64,000 nt of DNA from an uncultured Collinsella sp. (lineage in GTDB: Bacteria; Actinomycetota; Coriobacteriia; Coriobacteriales; Coriobacteriaceae), in contig CABVDH010000009.1 of assembly GCA_902497065.1 (NCBI GenBank), positions 10,944 through 74,943 on the forward strand. Direction: 5' to 3'. The notes under the pieces are model-generated. The model did not search any database and was not told the origin of the DNA. It saw only the letters and a list, made by a program, of their open reading frames with translations. Of this stretch, positions 22,935 to 32,217 are shown piece by piece; the stretch's first letter is position 1; each line of letters opens with the position of its first letter. A program made the translations under genes and the position numbers.

Positions 22935-24026
22935 TTACGCCTCGCCTCCCTTCTTGGAATCCTTGCGCGTACGGGACGTCTCAGGAGCGTTCTTGAGGAA
23001 CTCGGGGTCACCGGAATAGTGGCACGCAGAATAGTGACCGGACTCGGTGACAACGCGCTCAGGGCGCTGCTTGCGGCACTTGTCCGTCGCGTAGGGGCAA
23101 CGAGGAGAGAAGACGCAGCCCTCAGGCAGGTTCATGAGCGAAGGCGGGTTGCCGTGAATCGGCGTCAGCGGCTTCTTCTCTTCGATTGCCTGCTCCGGGA
23201 TGGAGCGGATAAGACCCCAGGTGTAGGGGTGGCGGCTCTCGTAGAAGATTTCCTCAGCAGTACCGAACTCAACGGGGCGGCCGGCGTACATAACCATAAT
23301 CTTATCGGCCATATCGGCGACAACACCCAGGTCATGGGTAATCATGATGATGGCGTTGCCGTTCTTCTCCTGCATCTCCTGCATGAGCTCGATAATCTGA
23401 GCCTGGATGGTAACGTCCAGGGCAGTCGTGGGCTCGTCGGCAATCAGAATATCGGGATCGCAGGCAAGGGCCATGGCAATCATGACTCGCTGACGCATAC
23501 CGCCAGAGAACTGGTGCGGATACTCATTGACGCGCTTCTCGGGCTCGGGGATACCCACGAGGTCCAAAAGCTCGGTGGCACGCTTGAGCGCCTCCTGCTT
23601 GGAGTAGCCACGGTGCAGACGAAGACCCTCGCCCACCTGCCTGCCGATCTTATAGACCGGGTTCAAGGAGGTCATAGGATCCTGGAAGATCATCGCGATA
23701 TCGTTGCCGCGAATGTGCTGCATCTCTTCCTCGGTCATTTCGAGGATGGAGCGGCCGCGATAGCGAACGTCACCGCCCTCGATCTTTCCCGGAGGCATCG
23801 AGATGAGGCCCATGATGGTCATGGCGGTCACGGACTTACCGGAGCCGGACTCACCGACGACGCCCAGGGTTTCGCCGCGATCGAGCGTGTAGGAGACACC
23901 GTCGACAGCGCGAACAACGCCATCCTCGGTGTGGAAATACATCTTAAGGTCATCGACCTCGAGCAGATGCTGGCCCTCAGGAACCGGCTGGTCCTTCAGG
24001 TCCACATAGTTCTTGTTCTTCTTCAT
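22935..24026 (-). CDS. oppD: Oligopeptide ABC transporter, ATP-binding subunit D
   Basis: The 363-residue first ATPase of the importer. Walker A is GVVGESGSGKSVTAM, the signature is QFSGGMRQRVMIA, and Walker B is DILIADEPTTALDVT. The C-terminal extension has CVFSPRCPYATDKCRKQRPE and ends in a charged tail. It is tightly packed between oppC (two-base gap) and oppF (no gap), indicating translational coupling. Confidence 0.95.
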   Translation of the reverse strand: MKKNKNYVDLKDQPVPEGQHLLEVDDLKMYFHTEDGVVRAVDGVSYTLDRGETLGVVGESGSGKSVTAMTIMGLISMPPGKIEGGDVRYRGRSILEMTEEEMQHIRGNDIAMIFQDPMTSLNPVYKIGRQVGEGLRLHRGYSKQEALKRATELLDLVGIPEPEKRVNEYPHQFSGGMRQRVMIAMALACDPDILIADEPTTALDVTIQAQIIELMQEMQEKNGNAIIMITHDLGVVADMADKIMVMYAGRPVEFGTAEEIFYESRHPYTWGLIRSIPEQAIEEKKPLTPIHGNPPSLMNLPEGCVFSPRCPYATDKCRKQRPERVVTESGHYSACHYSGDPEFLKNAPETSRTRKDSKKGGEA

Positions 24027-24028
24027 CC

Positions 24029-24964
24029 TTATGCGTCCTTCATCTTGACGTCGAGGGCGTCGCGCAGACCGTCACCCAGCAGGGTGAAGGCGAGCACCGT
24101 CGAGAGAATTGCCAGACCGGGCATGATCATCATCCAGGGAGCGGTCAGAAGATACTGCTGACCGTCCTGAATCATGGAGCCCCACGAAGGCGTAGGCGGA
24201 ATAACGCCCATGCCGAGGAAGGACAGAGCGGACTCGGTCAGAATGGCGCCACCAATGTTCATGGTCGCGTAGACCACGATGGAGGCGACGGAGTTCGGGA
24301 AGATGTGACGCACGACGATACGAGCATCAGATGCACCCATCGCGCGCGCTGCATCAACATAGTCGTTTTCCTTGACCGTCAAGATTGCAGAGCGGAAGAC
24401 GCGCGCAATCGAAGGCCAGCCAAGAATGCCGATGGCGATAAAGACGTTCTGAAGACCACGGCCGATAACGGCGATCATGGCGACAACGAACAGCACGTAC
24501 GGGAACGCCAGGAAGATGTCCGCACAGCGCATGATGATCGTATCCCAAATGCCGCCGTAGAAACCGGCCAGGGCGCCCATGACCAGGCCGATCAATGTGG
24601 AGATGGCGGTGGCCATGATACCGACAGAAAGCGAAACGCGTGCACCGTAGATAACGCGGACGAGAATGTCGCGACCGAGGGCATCGGTGCCAAACGGGTG
24701 CTCGGCACACGGAGCCAGTAGCGATGTCTCGGCCATGGTGGTCGAATCGGAAGCCGTCGGCGAACCGAGCCAGGGCTTAGCCCACAGATCTGCGGTCAGG
24801 GCAACCACAACGACGATGATGATCCAGCAGACACCGATAACGGCGAGCTTGTTCTTACGAAGACGCTTAAAAGCGTCGCCCCACAGCGTGCGGGACTTGG
24901 CGGGAGCAGATGCGACCTTGGTGGCGGTAGCCTGCTCCTGAGACTGAGAATCAGTTTCCTGCAT
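24029..24964 (-). CDS. oppC: Oligopeptide ABC transporter permease C
   Basis: A 311-residue inner-membrane permease with an N-terminal cytoplasmic tail and a first helix (LAVIGVCWIIIVVVVALTA), followed by about five more. The EAA loop contacting the ATPase reads DAARAMGASDARIVVRHIFPNS. The OppC-type N-terminal region (OppC_N) precedes the transmembrane domain. It sits between oppB and oppD. Confidence 0.94.
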   Translation of the reverse strand: MQETDSQSQEQATATKVASAPAKSRTLWGDAFKRLRKNKLAVIGVCWIIIVVVVALTADLWAKPWLGSPTASDSTTMAETSLLAPCAEHPFGTDALGRDILVRVIYGARVSLSVGIMATAISTLIGLVMGALAGFYGGIWDTIIMRCADIFLAFPYVLFVVAMIAVIGRGLQNVFIAIGILGWPSIARVFRSAILTVKENDYVDAARAMGASDARIVVRHIFPNSVASIVVYATMNIGGAILTESALSFLGMGVIPPTPSWGSMIQDGQQYLLTAPWMMIMPGLAILSTVLAFTLLGDGLRDALDVKMKDA

Positions 24965-24978
24965 GAGACGTACCTCCC

Positions 24979-26016
24979 TTAGGCCTTATCCGACGGACCG
25001 CCAAGGCGGATGCGCGGGTCGAGGAATGCATAGCTAATGTCGACGAGCAGGTTGATCACCATGACGACGACAACGATGAGCGTAACGCCGCCCATAACGA
25101 TGGGCCAGTCACGCATGCTAATGGCGCGATAGACCTCATAGCCGATACCGGGCCAGTTGAAGACCGTCTCGGTCAGGATGGCGCCCGAAAGCATGCCGCC
25201 AAAGTCGACACCAATATAGGTAACGACGGGGATGAGTGCATTCTTAAGCGCATGCTTGACGATGATCGCACGATTGGAGAGACCCTTGGCCTTTGCCGTA
25301 CGGATGTAATCCTGGTTCATGACGTCAAGCAGCTGCGAGCGCATAATGCGCGCAGCATAAGCGGTCGAAACCGAAGCCAGCGTAATGGTCGGAAGCACAT
25401 AGTGCATCCAATCCTGATACTGAGAGCTGGAACCGCCGGCACCCGAGATCGGCATGGAGATTGCACCGCCCGTGGCGTCCTTGAGGATGACGCCAAAGAA
25501 CAGCTGCAGCAACATACCGAGCCAGAAGGCCGGGACCGCAACGAGGATCGACGTGGTGAGCGTTACCAAAATATCCCAGAAGGAATAACGCTTTACCGCC
25601 GAAATGATACCCGCACCGATACCCATAATTGCCTCGAGCACGATGGCGCACGCGGCAAGTTTGACCGTATACGGATACTTCTGGGCAAAGATTTCCGTAA
25701 CCGGCAGCTTGCGCTGATACGAATTGCCCAGATCGCCATGAAGCAGGCCGTTCATGTAATACAAGTAACGGTCCACGAGCGACGTTTGAACGGGGTCGCC
25801 GTTCTCGTCAAGGATCGCGTTGCCGTCATCGTCCGTCTGGACCAGGTGATAGCGAACGCGAAGCTGAAGCTCCACCTCGGGGGACAGAGCCTTGTCTCCA
25901 CCGATCAGCTTGATCGGATCTCCCGGCACGATATTCTGGAGGGCGAACAGAATCAGCGTAACGCCCAAAAACACCGGGATGAACTGAAGCACACGTTTAA
26001 CGATGTACTTACCCAT
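24979..26016 (-). CDS. oppB: Oligopeptide ABC transporter permease B
   Basis: The 345-residue partner permease. The N-terminus KYIVKRVLQFIPVFLGVTLI is the typical OppB/DppB first helix, with a large external loop before helix 2. The EAA loop is IRTAKAKGLSNRAIIVKHALKNALIP. It starts 157 bp after the oppA stop, with a hairpin in between that probably reduces expression relative to the binding protein. Confidence 0.94.
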   Translation of the reverse strand: MGKYIVKRVLQFIPVFLGVTLILFALQNIVPGDPIKLIGGDKALSPEVELQLRVRYHLVQTDDDGNAILDENGDPVQTSLVDRYLYYMNGLLHGDLGNSYQRKLPVTEIFAQKYPYTVKLAACAIVLEAIMGIGAGIISAVKRYSFWDILVTLTTSILVAVPAFWLGMLLQLFFGVILKDATGGAISMPISGAGGSSSQYQDWMHYVLPTITLASVSTAYAARIMRSQLLDVMNQDYIRTAKAKGLSNRAIIVKHALKNALIPVVTYIGVDFGGMLSGAILTETVFNWPGIGYEVYRAISMRDWPIVMGGVTLIVVVVMVINLLVDISYAFLDPRIRLGGPSDKA

Positions 26017-26046
26017 ACCACTCCCCTATCTAGGGATTAACCTAAA

Positions 26047-26076
26047 TGGGATGCCGATCGCCAGACCGGCATCCCA
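26047..26076 (-). terminator. Intercistronic hairpin between oppA and oppB
   Basis: TGGGATGCCG (26047-26056) pairs perfectly with CGGCATCCCA (26067-26076). It would partly terminate or protect the oppA message, as is common after binding-protein genes. Confidence 0.7.
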
Positions 26077-26172
26077 AAATTACCATCAGCCAGTTTACCC
26101 CAGGTTAGGGAGAACTGTATGTTTCCCATGAGGTCTACGTAAATACTTGACCCTCACGGAAGCTGCAAACTC

Positions 26173-27849
26173 TTAGGCGAGCTCAGCGGTACCCAGATCG
26201 GCGTGCTTCTGCGGATCGACATAGAGGTGCTTAATGCGATCGGAGCCGGCGATGGTGTGCGTGTAGAACATAATCGGGATGACCGGGCAGTCGGCAGCGA
26301 CCATTGCGTCGGCCTCCTGCATCTTAGCGACGCGCTCCTCGTCGTCAACAATAGTACGAGCCTCGTCGACCTTGGCGTCGAACTCGGGGTTGTTGTAACC
26401 GGAGCGGTTGTCGCCACCGAGGGAGTCGGAGTGGAACAGCGGATACAGGAAGTTGTCCATGATCGGGTAGTCGGCAATCCAACCCAGACGACCGAACTGA
26501 TAGTTAAAGTTCTGATACTGCTCGAGCAGGGCAGACCACTCAGGGGTATCGGAGACAGCGGTAACGCCAACCTTGGCGAGGTCACCGATGATGGACTCCA
26601 TGATCTCCTTGTGACCGCCGTCCTGGTTGTAGGACAGGGTCACGCTAATGCCACGATCCCCGTTAGCGCCAGCGGGAGCAACCTTGTCGAGGTACTCGTT
26701 AGCCTTGTCGACATCGTAGGCGCAGAACTCCCATGCGCCCTCCTTGTAGCCATCGATGCCCGGAGGAACAATGCCGTCGGCAGGAGTACGGGTACCCTTG
26801 AAGATGGTCTTGCAGATGGCCTCACGGTTGATGGCCAGGGAGATACCCCTGCGCAGGTCGGCGTTGCTGAACGGCTCGGCCGTGGTGTTGCAGGTCAGAT
26901 AGTACGTGGAAGGCTCGGCGCCGAGCAGCATGCGCTCGCCGTCACCCATGGTGTAGCCGTCCTTGGACACGCCGCGATCCTTCTTGGCGGCGTCGATCTG
27001 AGCGACGGGAACGTCGCAGACATCGAGGTTACCGGCCTGGAACTCCTTGTAGGCGGTCTCCATGTCCTTGATGACCTGGAAGTGGATGCCATCGATCTTG
27101 GCCTTGTCGCCATAGTAATCGTCGAACTTCTTGACGTTGATCTCCTGGCCATCCTCCCACTTGCCGTCCATCATGAACGGGCCGTTACCGACCGGGGCGA
27201 GGTAGAAGCTCTTGACATCGGACTCGGCGCACTCGGGAACCGGGGCCAGAGCCGGGTGAGAGGCGACGAAGGGGAAGTCGGCGTAAGCGGAAGCCAGCTT
27301 GACGACGAGGGTCTCATCGTCGGGGCAGGTAACACCGCTGAGCTCGGTAGCGTTACCGGCAAGCAGATCGTCATAGCCCTCGACCATGGAAAGGTGATAG
27401 GAGACCTCGGAAGGGCCGTACTCGGTAGCGACAGCCGACTTGGTGTTGACCAGACGCTCCCAACCGAGCTTGAAGGACTTGGAGGTAACGTCGTCACCGT
27501 TGTGGAACTTGGCCTTCTTGATCTTGAAGGTGAACTCGGTGGCGTCGTCGTTGGCCTCGAAGGACTCGCAAGCCAGCGGAACGATCTCGCCCTTCTCGGC
27601 GTCATAAGAGGTCAGAGCATCAAAGAGCTGGTACTCGACCTGAGTGCCCTGGTCCTCCTGGACATTGTAGGGGTCGATGCAGACCGGGTTGTTGATGTAG
27701 AAGTTCAGCTTCGAACCGGACTCAGAACCGGAAGCGTCGCCGCCCTTCTTGCCGCATGCGGCAAGAAAAGCCATGGAGCTCGCAGCAAGGGTACCGCCGA
27801 CAAAGGCGCGACGACCCATAACGGGCTGGTGGAACATAGAATCAGCCAT
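26173..27849 (-). CDS. oppA: Oligopeptide-binding lipoprotein
   Basis: A 558-residue family 5 solute-binding protein anchored as a lipoprotein. The signal sequence has a twin-arginine start (VMGRRAFVGGTL) and the lipobox LAAC, making Cys32 the lipidated residue, followed by an acidic Ser/Gly linker. Family motifs include FNYQFGRLGWIADYPIMDNF and the N-terminal peptide-binding region. ATG 27849 follows AAGGAGG at ideal spacing. It is the promoter-proximal gene of oppABCDF. Confidence 0.95.
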   Translation of the reverse strand: MADSMFHQPVMGRRAFVGGTLAASSMAFLAACGKKGGDASGSESGSKLNFYINNPVCIDPYNVQEDQGTQVEYQLFDALTSYDAEKGEIVPLACESFEANDDATEFTFKIKKAKFHNGDDVTSKSFKLGWERLVNTKSAVATEYGPSEVSYHLSMVEGYDDLLAGNATELSGVTCPDDETLVVKLASAYADFPFVASHPALAPVPECAESDVKSFYLAPVGNGPFMMDGKWEDGQEINVKKFDDYYGDKAKIDGIHFQVIKDMETAYKEFQAGNLDVCDVPVAQIDAAKKDRGVSKDGYTMGDGERMLLGAEPSTYYLTCNTTAEPFSNADLRRGISLAINREAICKTIFKGTRTPADGIVPPGIDGYKEGAWEFCAYDVDKANEYLDKVAPAGANGDRGISVTLSYNQDGGHKEIMESIIGDLAKVGVTAVSDTPEWSALLEQYQNFNYQFGRLGWIADYPIMDNFLYPLFHSDSLGGDNRSGYNNPEFDAKVDEARTIVDDEERVAKMQEADAMVAADCPVIPIMFYTHTIAGSDRIKHLYVDPQKHADLGTAELA

Positions 27850-27949
27850 GCCATCCTCCTTATGAGATAGGACAAAGAAATGTTCAGTCGGACACATGTC
27901 GAGACAATCCGATCCGAACCATCAAAACGCCGCCCGTTGCTATGGCTGG

Positions 27950-28001
27950 TTATGCACAACGAACCAACGTTTCTCAATACAGTAGCGCATTTTATGCACG
28001 A
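27950..28001. promoter_or_regulatory. Direct repeat TTATGCACRA in the opp upstream region
   Basis: TTATGCACAA at 27950-27959 and TTATGCACGA at 27992-28001 are 42 bp apart, four helical turns, about 100-150 bp upstream of oppA. A possible minus-strand promoter (TTGAGA, 17 bp, CATAAC) overlaps the first copy. No regulator is known to me for this motif. Confidence 0.35.
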
Positions 28002-28091
28002 TTTGGGGCTAATTCCGGTCAACGGTCGAGAATTTCTTTAGTTGGGCGAAGTATGTGGGGATATTTTGGCTCTGTTACAAATATGTAAACA

Positions 28092-28121
28092 AAAAGGGTC
28101 CCGCACTTGCGGAACCCTTTT
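28092..28121 (-). terminator. Terminator after secG
   Basis: AAAAGGGTCCCGC (28092-28104) pairs with GCGGAACCCTTTT (28109-28121), with two internal mismatches. It lies just past the secG stop at 28144. Confidence 0.85.
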
Positions 28122-28143
28122 CAAGTATTTATGTGGCTCGTGC

Positions 28144-28398
28144 TTAGTAGCCGACGATACCCTGCGGGAAGAAGAACATGCACAGGACGACACACACGGC
28201 AAAAACGACGGCCATAATTACCGTCAGGCGATCGAGGTTCTGCTCCATGACGCCCGTGGCAGAGCTGGAGTTATACAGCGAGCTAGCGATCATATCCGAA
28301 ACGCCGGTGCCCTTACCAGAGTGCATCAGGACGAGAATCGTCAGCGCCACGGCAGAGACAGCCCAAACGACAAACAGAAGAATCTGAAACGGACCCAT
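28144..28398 (-). CDS. secG: Preprotein translocase subunit SecG
   Basis: A small (84-residue) membrane subunit that assists SecYEG-mediated export. Two transmembrane helices are visible: ILLFVVWAVSAVALTILVLM (about 6-25) and LTVIMAVVFAVCVVLCMFFF (about 57-77). The cytoplasmic loop between them has the conserved HSGKGTGVSDM..L segment. ATG 28398 follows AAGGAG. Its place downstream of gap-pgk-tpiA-gpmI is the widespread Gram-positive arrangement. Confidence 0.95.
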   Translation of the reverse strand: MGPFQILLFVVWAVSAVALTILVLMHSGKGTGVSDMIASSLYNSSSATGVMEQNLDRLTVIMAVVFAVCVVLCMFFFPQGIVGY

Positions 28399-28503
28399 AG
28401 ATAAGCTCCTTAATAGAACAATTCAAACTCCAGTACTGTACCACAACCCCCAGCACTCCCCCATCAGCCATTTGGTGACGAGGTAGAAATAGCGCAAAAA
28501 AAG

Positions 28504-28527
28504 AGGGTTGTCCGGTTGTGGACAACC
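28504..28527 (-). terminator. Terminator after gpmI
   Basis: GGGTTGTCC (28504-28512) pairs with GGACAACCC (28519-28527), loop GGTTGT. The A-run 28495-28501 gives a U-tract on the minus strand. secG therefore likely has its own promoter as well as readthrough. Confidence 0.85.
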
Positions 28528-28557
28528 CCCTTACTAGAAAACGGTATTTGTTTTCTA

Positions 28558-30111
28558 TTAGGCCTCGGTGGCGAGTACGCGACCCGTCATCTCGGCGGAA
28601 GGCTCAATACCAGCCATGGTGAGCATGGTCGGAGCGATATCGGAAAGACGGCCGTCCTCGATACCGGTGAGCTGTGCCTTCTCATCAACGATGATGAACG
28701 GCACGCGGTTGGTGGTGTGAGCCGTGAACGGATGCTTGGAACCGTCGGAAGCAACGTCAAACATGTGATCGGCGTTGCCGTGATCGGCGGTAATCAGCGC
28801 AAAGCCGCCCTTAGCGAGAATCGCCGGGACAACCTTGGACAGGGCATCGTCAACAGCCTCGACGGCCTTAACGGCAGCGTCGAAGACACCGGTGTGACCA
28901 ACCATGTCGCAGTTTGCGAAGTTCACGATGTAGAAATCAGCGCGATCCTCGTTGATGGCGGCGACAAGCTTCTCGGTAACCTCGGGAGCGCTCATCTCAG
29001 GTTGCAGGTCGTAGGTAGCGACCTTGGGAGAAGCGACGAGCACGCGCTCCTCGCCCTCCTTGGGCTCCTCGATGCCGCCGTTGAGGAAGAACGTCACGTG
29101 GGCGTACTTCTCGGTCTCGGCGGTGTGCAGCTGCTTCAGGCCATTGGCGGCGATAACGTCGGCCAGAACGTTCTCGGGGAACGTCTTGGGGAAGGCGACC
29201 TCGACGTCAAACGTCGGGTCGTACTCGGTCATCGTCACAAAGTGCGAAAGCTTGATCTGCTCGCGCTCAAAGCCGTCGAACTCCTTGTCCGTGAACACGC
29301 GAGTCATCTGACGAGCGCGGTCGGGACGGAAGTTGAAGAAGATGGCCGCGTCGCCCTCGTGGATGCCCTCGTTGTGGGCAGCGAAGGGCTCGACGAACTC
29401 GTCGCCGCGCGGATCCTTCTCGTAGTAGGCCTTGATACCGGCAACAGGGTCGGTATCGGCATCGGATGCGTTGACCATGACATCGTAGGCGCGCTGGATG
29501 CGCTCCCAACGGTTGTCGCGGTCCATGGCCCAATAACGGCCCGAGACGGTGGCAACGCGAGCGTCGCAACCGGTCTCCTCGGAGATCTTAGCCAGGAAGG
29601 CGCAGAACTCACTCATGTAACCGGCACCGGACTGCGGGTCAACGTCGCGACCATCCATGAAGGCGTGGACGCGAACGGTCTTGACACCGTGCTCGGCAGC
29701 CATCTTGACCAGAGCCTCGACGTGGCTCATATGAGAATGAACACCGCCAGGGCTCATAAGGCCCATGAGGTGGAGAGTCTTGCCGTCAGCCTTGACGTCG
29801 TCCATAGCCTTGACGAAGACCTCGTTCTTGGCGATGGAGCCGTCCTTGATGGCATTGTTGATGCGCGAAAGCTCCTGGAACACGATGCGGCCGGCACCGA
29901 TGTTGAGGTGACCCACCTCGGAGTTGCCCATCTGGCCATCGGGAAGACCCACGTCCTCGCCCGAAGCGCCGAGCGTGGTGTGGGGGTACTTCTCGTACAG
30001 GCTATCGAGGAAGGGCGTCTTGGCAGCGGCGACGGCGTTCTCGCCATCGGCCGGAGCCAGGCCGCAACCATCCATGATGATCAGGAGTGCAGGAAGATGA
30101 CGCTGTGCCAT
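28558..30111 (-). CDS. gpmI: 2,3-bisphosphoglycerate-independent phosphoglycerate mutase
   Basis: Interconverts 3- and 2-phosphoglycerate using two Mn ions and a phosphoserine. The 517-residue length fits. The alkaline-phosphatase-like fold starts ALLIIMDGCGLAP, with the catalytic Ser in QMGNSEVGHLNIGAGR, substrate-binding HAFMDGRDVDP, and metal ligands in ITADHGNADHMF and HTTNRVPF. It starts five bases after the tpiA stop and is part of the lower-glycolysis operon. Confidence 0.96.
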   Translation of the reverse strand: MAQRHLPALLIIMDGCGLAPADGENAVAAAKTPFLDSLYEKYPHTTLGASGEDVGLPDGQMGNSEVGHLNIGAGRIVFQELSRINNAIKDGSIAKNEVFVKAMDDVKADGKTLHLMGLMSPGGVHSHMSHVEALVKMAAEHGVKTVRVHAFMDGRDVDPQSGAGYMSEFCAFLAKISEETGCDARVATVSGRYWAMDRDNRWERIQRAYDVMVNASDADTDPVAGIKAYYEKDPRGDEFVEPFAAHNEGIHEGDAAIFFNFRPDRARQMTRVFTDKEFDGFEREQIKLSHFVTMTEYDPTFDVEVAFPKTFPENVLADVIAANGLKQLHTAETEKYAHVTFFLNGGIEEPKEGEERVLVASPKVATYDLQPEMSAPEVTEKLVAAINEDRADFYIVNFANCDMVGHTGVFDAAVKAVEAVDDALSKVVPAILAKGGFALITADHGNADHMFDVASDGSKHPFTAHTTNRVPFIIVDEKAQLTGIEDGRLSDIAPTMLTMAGIEPSAEMTGRVLATEA

Positions 30112-30116
30112 ATGTC

Positions 30117-30884
30117 CTACTCGCCTGCCTTGACGACCATAGAGGCGAAGTCGGCAGCCTTGAGCGAAGCGCCGCCCACGAGGGCGCCGTCGACGTCGGG
30201 CTTGGCGACGAGCTCGGCGATGTTGCCGGGCTTGGCAGAGCCACCATAGAGAACGCGGATGCCGTCGGCGAGCTCCTCACCGAACATCTCCTTGAGGGTC
30301 TCACGGATAGCGCCGCAGACCTCCTGAGCGTCCTCGGCGGTAGCGGTCTTGCCGGTGCCGATGGCCCAGATGGGCTCGTAGGCGACGACGACCTGCTTGG
30401 GGCAAGTGATCTCGAGACCCTCGAGACCAGCCTTGACCTGGTTCACGACGTGCTCGACATAGGTGCCGGCCTCGCGGACCTCAAGGGACTCGCCGCAGCA
30501 GAAGACAGGAACAAGACCGGCGGCAACGAGGGCCTTGGCCTTCTTGTTCTGATCCTCGTCGGTCTCGTGGAAGTAATCACGACGCTCGGAGTGACCGATG
30601 ATGCAGTAGGTGCAGCCAGCGGACTTGAGCATGTCGCAAGAAGACTCACCGGTGAAGGCACCCTTGGCCTCCCAGTACACGTTCTGTGCACCGAGGGCGA
30701 TGGGGGCAGCCTGAATACGGTCATGAACCGTGGTGATGTCGATGGTCGGAGGGCAGACGAGCACCTCGACGCCAGCCGGAACCTCGGGCAGAGCCTGAGC
30801 CAGCTCGTCGGCGAGCTTGGCGGCCTCGGCGACGTCGTTGTTCATCTTCCAGTTACCAGCGATAAGAAGGGTGCGATTAGGCAT
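30117..30884 (-). CDS. tpiA: Triose-phosphate isomerase
   Basis: A 255-residue TIM-barrel enzyme. Its active site is Lys in AGNWKMNN, His in CIIGHSERR and Glu in VVAYEPIWAIGTG, with phosphate-binding VLYGGSAKPGN near the end. Its start overlaps the pgk stop by eight bases (ATGCCTAA), so it is translationally coupled. It supplies glyceraldehyde-3-phosphate to gap in the same operon. Confidence 0.97.
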   Translation of the reverse strand: MPNRTLLIAGNWKMNNDVAEAAKLADELAQALPEVPAGVEVLVCPPTIDITTVHDRIQAAPIALGAQNVYWEAKGAFTGESSCDMLKSAGCTYCIIGHSERRDYFHETDEDQNKKAKALVAAGLVPVFCCGESLEVREAGTYVEHVVNQVKAGLEGLEITCPKQVVVAYEPIWAIGTGKTATAEDAQEVCGAIRETLKEMFGEELADGIRVLYGGSAKPGNIAELVAKPDVDGALVGGASLKAADFASMVVKAGE

Positions 30885-32079
30885 CGAGAAGCGCCTCCAC
30901 TCCGGGCAGGGCCTTACCCTCGACGAGCTCCATGGAAGCGCCACCACCGGTAGAGATCCAGCTCATCTTGTCGGCCAGGTTGAACTTGTTGACGGCTGCG
31001 ACAGAGTCGCCACCACCGATGATCGAGGTGCCGCCGTTGGCCTTGAGCTCGGCAACAGCCTCGGCAACGGCCTTGGTGCCGTGCGCGAAGTTATCGAACT
31101 CGAAAACGCCCATGGGGCCGTTCCAGAAGACGGTCTTGGCGCCCTTGATGGCCTCGGCGTAAAGGGCCTCGGTCTTGGGGCCGATGTCCATGCCCATGCG
31201 ATCCTCGGGGATGGCGTCGGAAGCGACGACCTCGCCCGTAGCGTCCTCGCCGAAGTGGTCGGCAACGAGGTTATCGATCGGGAGCAGGATCTTGACGCCC
31301 TTGTCCTCAGCCTTCTTGAGCATCTCTGCAGCGCGCTCGACCCAGTCCTCCTCTTTGAGGGAGGTACCGACGGTCTTGTAGCCCTTGGCCAGGAAGAAGG
31401 TGTAGGCCATGCCGCCACCGATGATCAGGGTGTCGGCGGAATCGATCAGATGATCGAGGACACCGATCTTGGAGGAAACCTTGGAACCGCCGACGATAGC
31501 GACGAAGGGGCGCTCGGGCTCGGCGAAGATGCCGGTCAGCGTGTCGACCTCCTTCTCGAGCAGGAAGCCAGCGACGGCAGGCAGGTAAGCGGCGGGGCCC
31601 ACGACGGAACCCTGGGCGCGGTGAGCGGTGCCGAAGGCGTCGAGAACGAAGATGTCGCCGTAGGAAGCGAGCTTCTTGGCGATCTCGGGATCGTTCTTCT
31701 TCTCGCGCTTATCGAAACGGACGTTCTCGAGAACGAGGACCTTGCCCGGCTCGACAGCCTCGACGGCCTTGGCGGCCTCCTCGCCGTAGGTGTCCTGGAC
31801 GAAGCTGACGTCGAGACCGGAAAGCTCGGCGAGCTTGGCGGCAACCGGCTTGAGCGAAAGCTCGGGCTCGAAACCAGTGCCGGCAGGACGGCCAAGGTGG
31901 CTCATGAGGATGACGCGAGCGTTGTGCTCGACGAGATACTTGATGGTGGGAAGGGCAGCCTTGATGCGGGTAGTATCGCCCACGACGCCGTCCTTGATAG
32001 GCACGTTGAAGTCAACGCGGACGAGAACGCGCTTGCCGTCGACATCGATGTCGCGGACGGTCTTCTTGGTAAAGGCCAT
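30877..32079 (-). CDS. pgk: Phosphoglycerate kinase
   Basis: A 400-residue enzyme that makes ATP from 1,3-bisphosphoglycerate. The N-terminal domain has VLVRVDFNVPIKDG and LMSHLGRPAGTGFEP. The nucleotide-binding C-terminal domain has GGSKVSSKIGVLDHL, WNGPMGVFE and IGGGDSVAAV. ATG 32079 follows AAGG. It lies downstream of gap with a hairpin in the 138-bp gap and overlaps tpiA. Confidence 0.97.
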   Translation of the reverse strand: MAFTKKTVRDIDVDGKRVLVRVDFNVPIKDGVVGDTTRIKAALPTIKYLVEHNARVILMSHLGRPAGTGFEPELSLKPVAAKLAELSGLDVSFVQDTYGEEAAKAVEAVEPGKVLVLENVRFDKREKKNDPEIAKKLASYGDIFVLDAFGTAHRAQGSVVGPAAYLPAVAGFLLEKEVDTLTGIFAEPERPFVAIVGGSKVSSKIGVLDHLIDSADTLIIGGGMAYTFFLAKGYKTVGTSLKEEDWVERAAEMLKKAEDKGVKILLPIDNLVADHFGEDATGEVVASDAIPEDRMGMDIGPKTEALYAEAIKGAKTVFWNGPMGVFEFDNFAHGTKAVAEAVAELKANGGTSIIGGGDSVAAVNKFNLADKMSWISTGGGASMELVEGKALPGVEALLDA

Positions 32080-32137
32080 GTTTGCTTCTACCTTTCGTAC
32101 ATGTGTGCACGTATGTGCGCACGGTTTCCAATAAAAA

Positions 32138-32180
32138 AGGACGCGACCCCAGAGCATAAGCCCTTAAAGGCCGCGCCCTT
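32138..32180 (-). terminator. Hairpin between gap and pgk
   Basis: AAGG-CGCG blocks (32138-32150) pair with CGCG-CCTT blocks (32168-32180) with small mismatches, and a TTTTTTAT tract follows on the minus strand. It probably sets a higher gap:pgk ratio by partial termination. Confidence 0.65.
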
Positions 32181-32217
32181 CTTTAGACGCTCAACGAGCT
32201 ATTCGCTAAAAGCCAAA

